Source: Tyzzerella sp. An114 (GTDB taxonomy: Bacteria; Bacillota; Clostridia; Lachnospirales; Anaerotignaceae). From it: 64,000 bases of DNA. The stretch covers positions 124,001 through 188,000 of the forward strand of contig NZ_NFLT01000003.1 of assembly GCF_002161055.1 (NCBI RefSeq), in the 5' to 3' direction. A program made the position numbers and the translations under genes. The notes below the pieces were generated by a model. That model saw only the letters and a list, made by a program, of their open reading frames with translations. It was not told where the DNA came from and ran no database searches. Positions 53,655 to 61,932 of this stretch are shown piece by piece (positions within the stretch are counted from its first letter, which is position 1; each line of letters opens with the position of its first letter).

Positions 53655-53921
53655 ATGTTGGATTCCTATTTGATTAATGAGTATGTGAATGCAGTCTGCT
53701 GTAATATTAAAAATAAAAAGATAAGAACGGAAATAGGGGAAAAACTCAAAAAAGATATAGTTGAACTGGCACAAAAATATATACCATATGTTGGAAATGA
53801 AGATATTGCTATTAAAAAGGCTATTCGACATTTCGGTGACCCTGTAATGTACGCTGATTTAATAAATAAAAATTACAGACAGAATAGTATATTCAATATA
53901 TTCAATCTTTGCTTTTTCTAA
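53655..53921 (+). CDS. Short HAAS/permease-prefix-like protein
   Basis: 88 residues that resemble the HAAS (DUF1700/permease prefix) helical domain: LINEYVNAVCCNIKNKKIRTEIGEKLKKDI, then AIKKAIRHFGDPVMYADLINK. In other proteins this domain is followed by membrane segments; here it ends after FNIFNLCFF, so it may be a truncated gene or a stand-alone adaptor. ATG 53655 follows AAGGTGAG, while an earlier in-frame start has no ribosome site. No PadR regulator gene is next to it. Confidence 0.65.
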   Translation: MLDSYLINEYVNAVCCNIKNKKIRTEIGEKLKKDIVELAQKYIPYVGNEDIAIKKAIRHFGDPVMYADLINKNYRQNSIFNIFNLCFF

Positions 53922-53929
53922 AAAAATAA

Positions 53930-53972
53930 AAATAAGGTCGTCTTAAATATTAAGGCGACCTTATTTTTTTAG
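53930..53972 (+). terminator. Terminator of the HAAS-like gene
   Basis: AAATAAGGTCG/CGACCTTATTT with an inner CTTAA/TTAAG stem and a T7 run. Confidence 0.92.
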
Positions 53973-54027
53973 GAGTTAGACATAAATTAAATTAAGTATA
54001 TTTGAAATATGAAAAAATCATATAGAG

Positions 54028-54150
54028 TGTCGGGTCCTTCCCATAAAGGGAAGGGTTATGGTTGGAGTATATTATGAAATTTCTGCAATATCAATTGCAT
54101 GTCTATAATATACAGCATAATTATGAAGATGTTATGTAGAAATTATGAAT
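54028..54150 (+). ncRNA. Putative structured RNA element, class unknown
   Basis: A GC-richer patch in AT-rich surroundings. Hairpin 1 is CCTTCCC/GGGAAGG (54036-54054). Hairpin 2 is GTATATTAT/ATAATATAC (54067-54113) with an inner GCAAT/ATTGC stem. AATTTCT (54078-54084) can also pair with AGAAATT near 54138. It matches no riboswitch class I can recall and lies upstream of, not inside, the cysK transcript. The 350-bp gap 53922-54271 otherwise holds one terminator and the cysK promoter. Confidence 0.4.
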
Positions 54151-54184
54151 AAACTGTAAATATTTTATTTTTTATAAAAAACTA

Positions 54185-54216
54185 TTGACAACAAACAACA
54201 TAAAACATATAATTCC
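54185..54216 (+). promoter_or_regulatory. Promoter of cysK-metY with possible CymR-like site
   Basis: Consensus TTGACA (54185-54190), 17-bp spacer, consensus TATAAT (54208-54213). AATTCC (54211-54216; GGAATT on the other strand) overlaps the -10 and resembles the core of CymR cysteine-repressor sites, a tentative reading. Confidence 0.7.
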
Positions 54217-54271
54217 TATATACTTAGTATGAATTAAAGATAATAAAAAAATGAAATAAAGGAGAATTTTT

Positions 54272-55201
54272 ATGGGAATATATAAAGGAATAAAAGAACT
54301 TGTTGGTAAAACACCTCTCGTTGAAGTTGTTAATATAGAAAAAATAATGAACCTTAAAGCAAAAGTAGTTGTAAAACTGGAATATATGAACCCTGCTGGA
54401 AGTGTTAAAGATAGAATTGCTCTTGCTATGATAGAGGACGCAGAAGAAAGAGGAATTTTAAAACAAAATTCTGTAATAATAGAGCCTACAAGCGGAAATA
54501 CAGGAATAGGACTTGCTTCTGTAGCATCATCAAAGGGATATAGAGTAATTTTAACAATGCCTGAAACTATGAGCGTTGAAAGAAGAAATATTTTAAAGGC
54601 TTATGGTGCTGAAATAGTATTGACAGAAGGCAGTAAGGGTATGAAGGGAGCTATTGAAAAAGCTGAAGAAATTGCAAAAAACACTGAAAATAGCTTTATA
54701 CCGGGACAGTTTAAAAATCCTGTAAATCCAGAAATACACAGAAAAACAACAGGACCTGAAATATGGAATGACACAGAAGGAAAAGTTGACATTTTTGTTG
54801 CAGGTATAGGAACAGGTGGAACAATCACAGGAACAGGAGAATATTTAAAATCTAAAAATAAAGATATAAAAATTATAGGTGTTGAGCCTTTCGACTCACC
54901 TGTATTATCAAAAGGTGTAAGTGGTCCTCACAAAATACAGGGTATAGGAGCCGGATTTGTTCCTGATATTCTTAATAGAAATATTATTGATGAAATAGTG
55001 GCTGTTAAAAATGATGACGCTTTTAAAACAGCAAAGGAACTTGCAAAATATGAAGGAGTTTTGACAGGAATATCATCAGGAGCAGCTCTTTTTGCAGCTA
55101 TTAATGAGGCTAAAAAAGAAGAAAATGAAGGAAAAACAATAGCTGTAATACTTCCAGATTCAGGAGATAGATATTATTCAACACCTTTATTTACAGAATA
55201 A
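54272..55201 (+). CDS. cysK: Cysteine synthase (O-acetylserine sulfhydrylase)
   Basis: PLP enzyme that makes cysteine from O-acetylserine and sulfide. 309 residues, PLP lysine K46 (PAGSVKDRIA), the substrate loop TSGNTGIGLA and the phosphate-binding loop GTGGTITGTGEYLK. Forms a two-gene sulfur operon with metY 47 bp downstream. SD AAAGGAG. Confidence 0.95.
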   Translation: MGIYKGIKELVGKTPLVEVVNIEKIMNLKAKVVVKLEYMNPAGSVKDRIALAMIEDAEERGILKQNSVIIEPTSGNTGIGLASVASSKGYRVILTMPETMSVERRNILKAYGAEIVLTEGSKGMKGAIEKAEEIAKNTENSFIPGQFKNPVNPEIHRKTTGPEIWNDTEGKVDIFVAGIGTGGTITGTGEYLKSKNKDIKIIGVEPFDSPVLSKGVSGPHKIQGIGAGFVPDILNRNIIDEIVAVKNDDAFKTAKELAKYEGVLTGISSGAALFAAINEAKKEENEGKTIAVILPDSGDRYYSTPLFTE

Positions 55202-55248
55202 TAAATTTGAAACACATAAAATATAAAATATGAAAAGAGGTAATGCTA

Positions 55249-56556
55249 ATGGGTGAAAAAATATCAAGAGATAAAAGAAATTTAAAATTTGAGACATTAC
55301 AGCTTCATGCAGGTCAGGAAAAACCGGACTCAGCCACAGACGCAAGAGCTGTTCCTATATATCAGACAGCATCATATGTTTTTGAAAATTGTGATGACGC
55401 ACAGGAAAGATTTGATTTAAAAAAATCAGGTAATATATATGGAAGACTTACAAATCCAACAGAGGCAGTTTTTGAGGAGAGAATAGCCGCCCTTGAAGGT
55501 GGAAAAGGAGCTCTTGCCCTTGCTTCCGGTGCTGCTGCTATATACTATACTTTTAGAAATATAGCCGTACAGGGTGACCATATTGTTTCTGCAAATAATA
55601 TTTATGGTGGAACATATAACCTTCTTGCTCATACTTTGCCTGATTGCGGAATAACTGCTACATTTGTTGATATATCAAATTTTGAAGCTGTTGAAAAATC
55701 AATACAGGAAAATACAAAAGCTATATTTGTTGAGACAATGGGAAATCCAAACTCTGATATTACAGATATTGAAAAAATAGCTGATATTGCCCATAGAAAT
55801 AGTATACCTCTTATTATAGACAATACTTTTGGCACTCCTTATTTAATAAGACCAATAGAACATGGTGCTGATATTGTAATATATTCTGCTACAAAATTTA
55901 TAGGTGGTCATGGAACATCTTTGGGAGGGGTTGTAGTTGACAGTGGAAATTTTGATTGGAAAAAATCAGGGAAATTCCCTTCAATAACAGAACCTAATCC
56001 AAGTTATCATGGCATAAGTTTTACTGAGGCTGTTGGAGATTTAGCCTTTATAACAAAAATGAGAGCTGTTCTTTTAAGAGACACAGGAGCTTGTATATCA
56101 CCATTTAATGCTTTTATGCTTCTTCAAGGACTTGAAACACTTTCATTGAGAGTTGAACGCCATGTTGAAAATGCTTTAAAAGTTGCAAAGTATCTTTCTG
56201 AACATGAAAAAGTTGAAAAAGTAAATCACCCTTCAATTACAAACGACCCAATACAGAAAGAGCTTTACAAAAAATATTTCCCTAAGGGAGCAGGCTCAAT
56301 ATTTACATTCCAGATAAAAGGCGGAATTGATGAGGCTAAAAGATTTATTGATAATCTTGAAATATTCTCACTTCTTGCCAATGTGGCAGATATGAAATCA
56401 TTAGTTATACACCCAGCCACAACAACTCATTCACAGCTTAATGAAAAGGAAATGGAAGAACAGGGAATATATAAAAATACAATACGACTTTCAATAGGTA
56501 CAGAAAATATTGACGATATAATACAGGATATGGAAGAAGCCTTTAAAATGATATAA
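55249..56556 (+). CDS. metY: O-acetylhomoserine sulfhydrylase
   Basis: Cys/Met-metabolism PLP enzyme that makes homocysteine from O-acetylhomoserine and sulfide. 435 residues: [36 protein letters not shown], the PLP lysine in [16 protein letters not shown], and [10 protein letters not shown] near the end. ATG 55249 has GAGGT seven to eight bases upstream; the ATG two codons earlier is too close. Cotranscribed with cysK. Confidence 0.94.
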   Translation: MGEKISRDKRNLKFETLQLHAGQEKPDSATDARAVPIYQTASYVFENCDDAQERFDLKKSGNIYGRLTNPTEAVFEERIAALEGGKGALALASGAAAIYYTFRNIAVQGDHIVSANNIYGGTYNLLAHTLPDCGITATFVDISNFEAVEKSIQENTKAIFVETMGNPNSDITDIEKIADIAHRNSIPLIIDNTFGTPYLIRPIEHGADIVIYSATKFIGGHGTSLGGVVVDSGNFDWKKSGKFPSITEPNPSYHGISFTEAVGDLAFITKMRAVLLRDTGACISPFNAFMLLQGLETLSLRVERHVENALKVAKYLSEHEKVEKVNHPSITNDPIQKELYKKYFPKGAGSIFTFQIKGGIDEAKRFIDNLEIFSLLANVADMKSLVIHPATTTHSQLNEKEMEEQGIYKNTIRLSIGTENIDDIIQDMEEAFKMI

Positions 56557-56575
56557 ATATAATGATTGAAAAAGT

Positions 56576-56610
56576 AACCTCTGCATTTTAATATTTGCAG
56601 AGGTTTATTA
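56576..56610 (+). terminator. Terminator of cysK-metY
   Basis: AACCTCTGCA/TGCAGAGGTT stem with a mixed T-rich tail. Confidence 0.75.
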
Positions 56611-56652
56611 TTTGTATTAAAATATTATCCAGTAAATAAAAAGGGTGATAAT

Positions 56653-58593
56653 ATGATAAATTCTGAAAATATAACATTAGGTATATTGGCTCATGTAGAC
56701 GCAGGAAAGACAACATTGACAGAAGCTATATTATATAAAACAGGAGCTATAAGAAAAAAAGGTCGTGTTGACCATAAAGACACATTTCTTGACACTCATA
56801 ATATAGAAAGGTCAAGAGGAATTACTGTATTTTCAAAACAAGCTGAATTTTATATTGATGAGAAGAAATTTACACTTATAGACACTCCCGGTCATGTGGA
56901 TTTTTCGCCAGAAATGGAGAGAAGTATAAGAGTTCTTGATTATGCTGTCGTTGTAATAAGTGGTGTTGAAGGGATACAATCCCACAGTGAAACTGTTTGG
57001 AGACTTTTGGAGAAATATAATATCCCAACATTTATATTTGTAAATAAAATGGATAGAGAGGGAGCATACAGAGAAAATATAATAAATTCTATAAAAGAAA
57101 AGTTTTCAGATAAATCTATTGAAGTTTGTTACAATGAAAATACATTATCAGATGATTTTATTGAAAATTTTGCATCATTAGATGAAGAACTCCTTGAAAA
57201 ATATTTTGAGGGTGATACAGATTATAATGAATGGATAGAAATATTCTGTAATTACTTAAAAGAAAGAAAAGTATTTCCTGTATTTTTTGGTTCAGCTTTA
57301 AATGATATAGGTATTGATTTGTTTATAAAAGGATTGGGAAGTTTTACTTTAAATAAATTATATGATGATGAGAAATCAGCAAGAATATTTAAGATATTAC
57401 ATGATGAACAGGGAAACAGACTTACATTTTTAAAAATAACAGGTGGAATTTGGAATGTAAAAGATACAGTTTGCTATGATGATAATATTGAAAAAATAAA
57501 TCAAATAAGAATTTATAATGGTGATAAGTTTGTAACAGTGCAAAGTGTAAAAGCTGGAGATATATGTGCTTTTACAGGTTTGACAGAAACAAAAGCGGGA
57601 AAATCTATTGGAAACGATGTTGAGTTTAAATCCCTTCTTTCTCCTGTATTGTCTGTAAAAGTTATTGTAAAAGATGATACAGATATTGTTACGGCCTTAA
57701 GAAATATGAAAATTATTGAGGAGGAAGAACCGGAATTATCTGTTGTTTTTAGAAAAGAAAATAGCAGTATAGAGATACATATAATGGGAACTATACAGCT
57801 TGAAATTTTAAAAGATATTGTTAAAAATAGATTTAATATGGATATAGATTTTGGACCATGTGAGATAATATATAAAGAAACAATTCGTGGAAGTGTTATG
57901 GGATATGGTCATTTTGAACCTTTAAGACACTATGCCGAAACACAGCTGAGAATTGATGAGGGAGAAAGAGGAAGTGGAATAAAAGTAAATGATGAGTGTA
58001 GCGAAGATTTACTTGATAAAAATTATCACAGACTTATAATATCTCATATTCTTGAAAAAGAGCATAAAGGAATACTTACTGGTTCACCATTGACAGATGT
58101 TTCAATAACTCTTATAGCTGGTAAAGCTCATTTAAAACATACAGAAGGTGGAGATTTTAGAGAGGCAACATATAGAGCTATTAGACAAGGTCTTGAGAAG
58201 GCTGAAAATGTACTTTTAGAGCCTTTTTATAATTTTAGAATAGAAGTTCCAACAGAATATTTAGGAAGGGTTATATCTGACATGACAAGGCTTAAAGGTG
58301 AGTTTAATCCGCCTGTAATGACAGAGACAACAGCTATTGTTACAGGAAAAGGACCTGTTGTATTATTTATGGATTATCCTTTAGAGGCAGCAGCTTATTC
58401 TAAAGGTAAAGCCTCCGTGCAGTTCTATTCAGGAGGTTATTTTGAATGTCATAACACAGATGAAGTTATAGAAAAAATAGGATATGACAAAGAAAGAGAC
58501 ATTGAAAATACATCAAGTTCAGTTTTTTGTTCCCATGGGGCAGGATATGAAGTTAAATGGTTTGATGTTGATGAGGCAAGACATATAAAATAA
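56653..58593 (+). CDS. Tet(M)/EF-G-related translational GTPase, role unassigned
   Basis: 646 residues of the ribosomal-protection GTPase fold. G1 AHVDAGKTT, G2 RGITVF, G3 DTPGHVDF, G4 NKMDR and G5 GSA are intact, then EF-G-like domains II-V. The C-terminus (GYDKERD...SVFCSHGAGYEVKW) differs from Tet(M)/Tet(O), whose domain IV loop has the drug-displacing prolines. Chromosomal proteins of this kind are common in Clostridia and are often annotated as tetracycline resistance without proof. No leader peptide or attenuator of the tet(M) kind is upstream. Confidence 0.85.
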   Translation: MINSENITLGILAHVDAGKTTLTEAILYKTGAIRKKGRVDHKDTFLDTHNIERSRGITVFSKQAEFYIDEKKFTLIDTPGHVDFSPEMERSIRVLDYAVVVISGVEGIQSHSETVWRLLEKYNIPTFIFVNKMDREGAYRENIINSIKEKFSDKSIEVCYNENTLSDDFIENFASLDEELLEKYFEGDTDYNEWIEIFCNYLKERKVFPVFFGSALNDIGIDLFIKGLGSFTLNKLYDDEKSARIFKILHDEQGNRLTFLKITGGIWNVKDTVCYDDNIEKINQIRIYNGDKFVTVQSVKAGDICAFTGLTETKAGKSIGNDVEFKSLLSPVLSVKVIVKDDTDIVTALRNMKIIEEEEPELSVVFRKENSSIEIHIMGTIQLEILKDIVKNRFNMDIDFGPCEIIYKETIRGSVMGYGHFEPLRHYAETQLRIDEGERGSGIKVNDECSEDLLDKNYHRLIISHILEKEHKGILTGSPLTDVSITLIAGKAHLKHTEGGDFREATYRAIRQGLEKAENVLLEPFYNFRIEVPTEYLGRVISDMTRLKGEFNPPVMTETTAIVTGKGPVVLFMDYPLEAAAYSKGKASVQFYSGGYFECHNTDEVIEKIGYDKERDIENTSSSVFCSHGAGYEVKWFDVDEARHIK

Positions 58594-58744
58594 ATGATTT
58601 ATTTATGCATGATGTACAAGGGTATTTTTTGTATTATATAACTATAAAAGCTTTATTTTTTGAGCACTAAAATTTAAAAATTTATAATTATTATATAAAA
58701 ACATACTGTATACTTATGCTAAAGATAGAAAATCATAAAAACTA

Positions 58745-58773
58745 TTGTAATAATTGACCAAAAGTGATATTTT
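58745..58773 (+). promoter_or_regulatory. Possible promoter of the 47-residue gene
   Basis: TTGTAA (58745-58750), 17-bp spacer, TATTTT (58768-58773); modest match, about 45 bp before the start. Confidence 0.35.
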
Positions 58774-58818
58774 ATAAATGTAATAAAGGTTTATTATTAT
58801 ATAAGAGAGGTAATTATT

Positions 58819-58962
58819 ATGGTAGCAGTTAAACATATAAATACAAATAGTTCAAAAAGTAATTTTGCAGAAATGTTTCATAAGTTTTCAAAATTCTTTA
58901 TGGAAGATATTGCTCCAGGAAGATTTATTGTTGAAGAAATTTGCTGTAAAAAAGAAAAATAA
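58819..58962 (+). CDS. Small protein of 47 residues, not recognised
   Basis: ATG 58819 with AGAGAGG eight bases upstream opens a 47-residue frame that ends at TAA 58960-58962, and a strong terminator starts 18 bases later. The protein starts MVAVKHINTNSSKSNFAEMF, is amphipathic in the middle (FHKFSKFFMEDIAPGRF) and ends EEICCKKEK with a Cys pair. It could be a peptide precursor, a toxin-like peptide or a small regulator. No processing or transport gene is next to it. Confidence 0.65.
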   Translation: MVAVKHINTNSSKSNFAEMFHKFSKFFMEDIAPGRFIVEEICCKKEK

Positions 58963-58980
58963 TAAAATATAACATTTTCA

Positions 58981-59013
58981 AAATATCCTGAATTTATTTC
59001 AGGATATTTTTTT
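58981..59013 (+). terminator. Terminator of the 47-residue gene
   Basis: AAATATCCTGAA/TTCAGGATATTT and a T7 run. Confidence 0.92.
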
Positions 59014-59328
59014 GCCTTTTAAACATAATTAAATCTGAAAGACACCTATTGTGGTATACTTTATATAAAAAATAATTACAAAAATTATGATGAAAAGAAA
59101 GAATTACTAAAAATATAATTTTTCTTAAAAATCCCTAGACTTATTTAGAATAAAGTGTTAATATAATTTTAGTAATAAAAATCAAATAAAAAATATATAA
59201 AATAATTAAATGTAACATTAATTAGTAAATAGCTTAAATTTTTATAATAAAAATAGATTATAGAAAAATATTTAAAAGCTAGATAGTATTCTTCTGAATT
59301 TTAATATAAACCCAAACCCAAAAAGGAG
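59014..59328. other. AT-rich stretch without a gene, ended by a terminator
   Basis: No frame with a ribosome site is seen. A TATACT at 59055-59060 could be a -10 but has no matching -35. Because a strong terminator follows at 59329, a short non-coding transcript is possible; otherwise the stretch is featureless A/T. Confidence 0.35.
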
Positions 59329-59357
59329 AAAGCGGATAATTTTATCCGCTTTTTTCT
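59329..59357 (+). terminator. Orphan terminator upstream of ilvB
   Basis: GCGGATAA/TTATCCGC (59332-59349) with flanking A and T runs. No gene precedes it for about 370 bp. Confidence 0.85.
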
Positions 59358-59465
59358 TTTTACTAAACTTATAAAAAAATTATAAATTTAGTCTTAATTG
59401 TATAACATTTTATATATAAATTACAATAAATGAGTTTTAATAAAGTTAAAATACTACAAATTATA

Positions 59466-59494
59466 TTGACAATATATTTTAAAACCTATAAAAT
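59466..59494 (+). promoter_or_regulatory. Promoter of ilvBN
   Basis: Consensus TTGACA (59466-59471), 17-bp spacer, TAAAAT (59489-59494), giving a leader of about 125 bases. Confidence 0.7.
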
Positions 59495-59504
59495 TAACAA
59501 TATT

Positions 59505-59596
59505 AAATACTTCTTTAGTTGGGTAAATCGAAAAAGGGTAGAGAAGTGTTTTTATAGTATGTTTATATATTACAGAGTACCGTACTTCGCTCTGTA
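59505..59596 (+). promoter_or_regulatory. Structured ilvB leader, class unknown
   Basis: Stem 1 pairs AAATACTTCTTT (59505-59516) with AGAGAAGTGTTT (59540-59551), around a 23-base loop with two GGGTA copies, which runs at the edge of the 3' arm. Stem 2 pairs TACAGAG (59571-59577) with CTCTGTA (59590-59596); its loop has TACC, able to pair with GGTA of loop 1. No T-box sequence and no terminator lie between the leader and the ribosome site AAGGGGGGAG. Confidence 0.45.
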
Positions 59597-59625
59597 TGTT
59601 ATTTAATTTAAGGGGGGAGCATCAT

Positions 59626-61359
59626 ATGGATATAACAGGTGCAGAATTATTTGTTAAGGCTTTAAAAGCCGAAGATGTGGATATGATTTTTGCATATCCC
59701 GGTGGAAATGTTACAGATATTTTCAATGAACTTTATAAACAGAATGATATTGAGGTTATACTTCCTCGACATGAGCAGGCTCTTTCTCATGCAGCAGATG
59801 GCTATGCTCGTTCAACAGGTAAAGTAGGTGTCTGTCTTGTAACAAGTGGACCTGGTGCAACAAACCTTGTAACAGGAATTGCAACAGCAAACTTTGACAG
59901 TGTGCCTATGGTATGTTTTACAGGTCAGGTTCCAACACATCTTATAGGAAATGACGCTTTTCAGGAAGTTGATATTGTGGGAATAACAAGACATATTTGT
60001 AAATATGCTGTTACTGTAAGAAGTAGAGATGAACTTGCAACAGTTATAAAGAAAGCTTTCTTTATTGCAAGAAGTGGAAAGCCAGGAGTTGTTTTGGTAG
60101 ACCTTCCAAAAGATATTCAAATGGCTTATGGAAGTGATGAATATCCTGAAACAATAGAGATTAGAAGTTATAAACCTAATAAATCAGTACATATAGGACA
60201 GGTTAAAAAGGCTGTTGAAGTATTAAAAAAATCAAAAAGACCTGTATTCCTTGTAGGTGGTGGTGTAAATATTGCCAGAGCCAATGAGGATATGAGAAAA
60301 CTTGCTGAAAAAACAGGAATACCTGTTATAACTACAATAATGGGAAAAGGTGCAATACCAACAGACCATGAACTTTATGTAGGTAATATAGGTATACATG
60401 GAAGTTATGCGGCAAATACAGCTATAAGTCGTGCTGATGTTCTTTTTTCAATAGGAACAAGATTTAATGACCGTATAACAGGTAAAATAAGTGAATTTGC
60501 AAAAAATGCTACAATAATCCATGTAGACATTGACCCAGCTTCAATATCAAGAAATATTGTTGTTAATATTCCTATTGTTGCTGATGCAAAATTAGCAATA
60601 CAGGCTATAACAGAAAAAGTAGGTAAAATAGATACTGAGGAATGGCTTAAAGATATAAGAAGTTGGAAAGAGGAACACCCTCTTAAAATGAAAGCAGAGG
60701 GAATGACACCTCAGAAAATAATTGAAACTATAAACAAAAAATTTGATAATTTGATTGTAACAACAGATGTAGGACAAAACCAACTTTGGACTACACAGTA
60801 TATAGAACTTAGTGAAAATAAACAGCTTATAACATCTGGTGGTCTTGGAACAATGGGCTTTGGTTTCCCTTCCGCCATAGGTGCAAAATTAGGAAATCCT
60901 GATAAAGATGTAATTGCAATTGCTGGAGATGGTGGTGCACAGATGAATATACAGGAAATGGCAACAGCTGTTGTATATGAAACTCCTGTAATATTCTGTA
61001 TATTTAATAATGGATATTTGGGAAATGTTCGTCAGCTTCAAGAATTTTTCTGTGACAAACACTATTCTGGTGTATGTTTAAAATATAGAAGAAGTTGTGA
61101 TTGTACAGTTGCAAGAAATATTCCTAAGGGTGAAAAATGCTGTCCTGAATACATTCCGGATTTTGTTAAATTAGCTGAAAGCTATGGAGCTAAAGGTATA
61201 AGAGTAACAAAAGAGGAAGAAATAGAAGCTGCCTTTGATGAGGCTAAGAAAAACACAAAAACTCCTACAATAATAGAATTTATAATTGAGCGTGAACAGG
61301 ACGTTATGCCTATGGTTCTTTTAGGAAATCCGCTCAGTGAAATGATTTTGGAATGTTAA
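59626..61359 (+). CDS. ilvB: Acetolactate synthase, large (catalytic) subunit
   Basis: ThDP enzyme of branched-chain amino acid synthesis: two pyruvate give acetolactate, or pyruvate plus 2-oxobutyrate give acetohydroxybutyrate. 577 residues. Catalytic Glu in PRHEQALSHAADGYAR, FAD/central domain, and ThDP-binding GDGGAQMN to NNGYLGNVRQLQEFF. A Cys-rich insert (YRRSCDCTV to KCCPEYIPDF) interrupts the C-terminal domain, a form I recall from other Clostridia. ATG 59626 is set by AAGGGGGGAG; the longer frame reads through the leader. ilvN follows after 12 bp. Confidence 0.95.
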   Translation: MDITGAELFVKALKAEDVDMIFAYPGGNVTDIFNELYKQNDIEVILPRHEQALSHAADGYARSTGKVGVCLVTSGPGATNLVTGIATANFDSVPMVCFTGQVPTHLIGNDAFQEVDIVGITRHICKYAVTVRSRDELATVIKKAFFIARSGKPGVVLVDLPKDIQMAYGSDEYPETIEIRSYKPNKSVHIGQVKKAVEVLKKSKRPVFLVGGGVNIARANEDMRKLAEKTGIPVITTIMGKGAIPTDHELYVGNIGIHGSYAANTAISRADVLFSIGTRFNDRITGKISEFAKNATIIHVDIDPASISRNIVVNIPIVADAKLAIQAITEKVGKIDTEEWLKDIRSWKEEHPLKMKAEGMTPQKIIETINKKFDNLIVTTDVGQNQLWTTQYIELSENKQLITSGGLGTMGFGFPSAIGAKLGNPDKDVIAIAGDGGAQMNIQEMATAVVYETPVIFCIFNNGYLGNVRQLQEFFCDKHYSGVCLKYRRSCDCTVARNIPKGEKCCPEYIPDFVKLAESYGAKGIRVTKEEEIEAAFDEAKKNTKTPTIIEFIIEREQDVMPMVLLGNPLSEMILEC

Positions 61360-61371
61360 GGGGGTTTTTAT

Positions 61372-61863
61372 ATGAAAAAAAGATGGATAAGTTTATATGT
61401 TGAAAATGATGTAGGTGTACTTGCGAAAATTTCAGGACTTTTTTCAGGAAAGTCCTACAACCTTGACAGTCTTACTGTTGGAACAACAGAGGATGAAACT
61501 GTTTCAAGGATGACAATATGCCTTATAAGTGATGATAAAACTTTTGAACAGATTAAAAAACAGCTTAATAGAAGTGTTGAGGTTATAAAAGTTGTTGACC
61601 TTACAGACATAGTCCTTCATATGAAAGAGCTTATGTTTGTAAAAGTTTCAAACTGTTCAAAAAGTGATAAAACAGATATTTTCAGAATTGCACAGGTTTA
61701 TGACCTTAAAATTATAGATTATGATATGTCTGCTGTTATAATGGAAAGCATAAAGAGTGCTGACGAAAACAATACAATACTTAGACTTTTAAGTAAAAAT
61801 TATTGTAATCGTGTTGAAGTTGTAAGAGGCGGAAGTGTTGCAATGGAAGCCTTAAGAATTTAA
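61372..61863 (+). CDS. ilvN: Acetolactate synthase, regulatory subunit
   Basis: 163 residues: an N-terminal ACT domain (ISLYVENDVGVLAKISGLFSGKSYNLDSLTVG) that binds valine for feedback control, and a C-terminal domain ending NYCNRVEVVRGGSVAMEALRI. It activates IlvB. Same operon, with a terminator after it. Confidence 0.94.
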   Translation: MKKRWISLYVENDVGVLAKISGLFSGKSYNLDSLTVGTTEDETVSRMTICLISDDKTFEQIKKQLNRSVEVIKVVDLTDIVLHMKELMFVKVSNCSKSDKTDIFRIAQVYDLKIIDYDMSAVIMESIKSADENNTILRLLSKNYCNRVEVVRGGSVAMEALRI

Positions 61864-61869
61864 TAAATT

Positions 61870-61902
61870 AAAAAAGAGGATAGTTTTCTGTCCTCTTTTT
61901 TG
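61870..61902 (+). terminator. Terminator of ilvBN
   Basis: AAAAAAGAGGA/TCCTCTTTTTT. Confidence 0.9.
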
Positions 61903-61932
61903 TTATTGATTTTATAGAAAGGATTTGTTTTT

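Noticed and set aside
56653-58593. Calling the GTPase tet(M)
   Set aside because: The C-terminus differs from the resistance proteins and the context is chromosomal and non-mobile.
59363-59625. T-box riboswitch before ilvB
   Set aside because: The conserved T-box sequence with its antiterminator and the paired terminator are absent; TACCG in hairpin 2 is too short a match.
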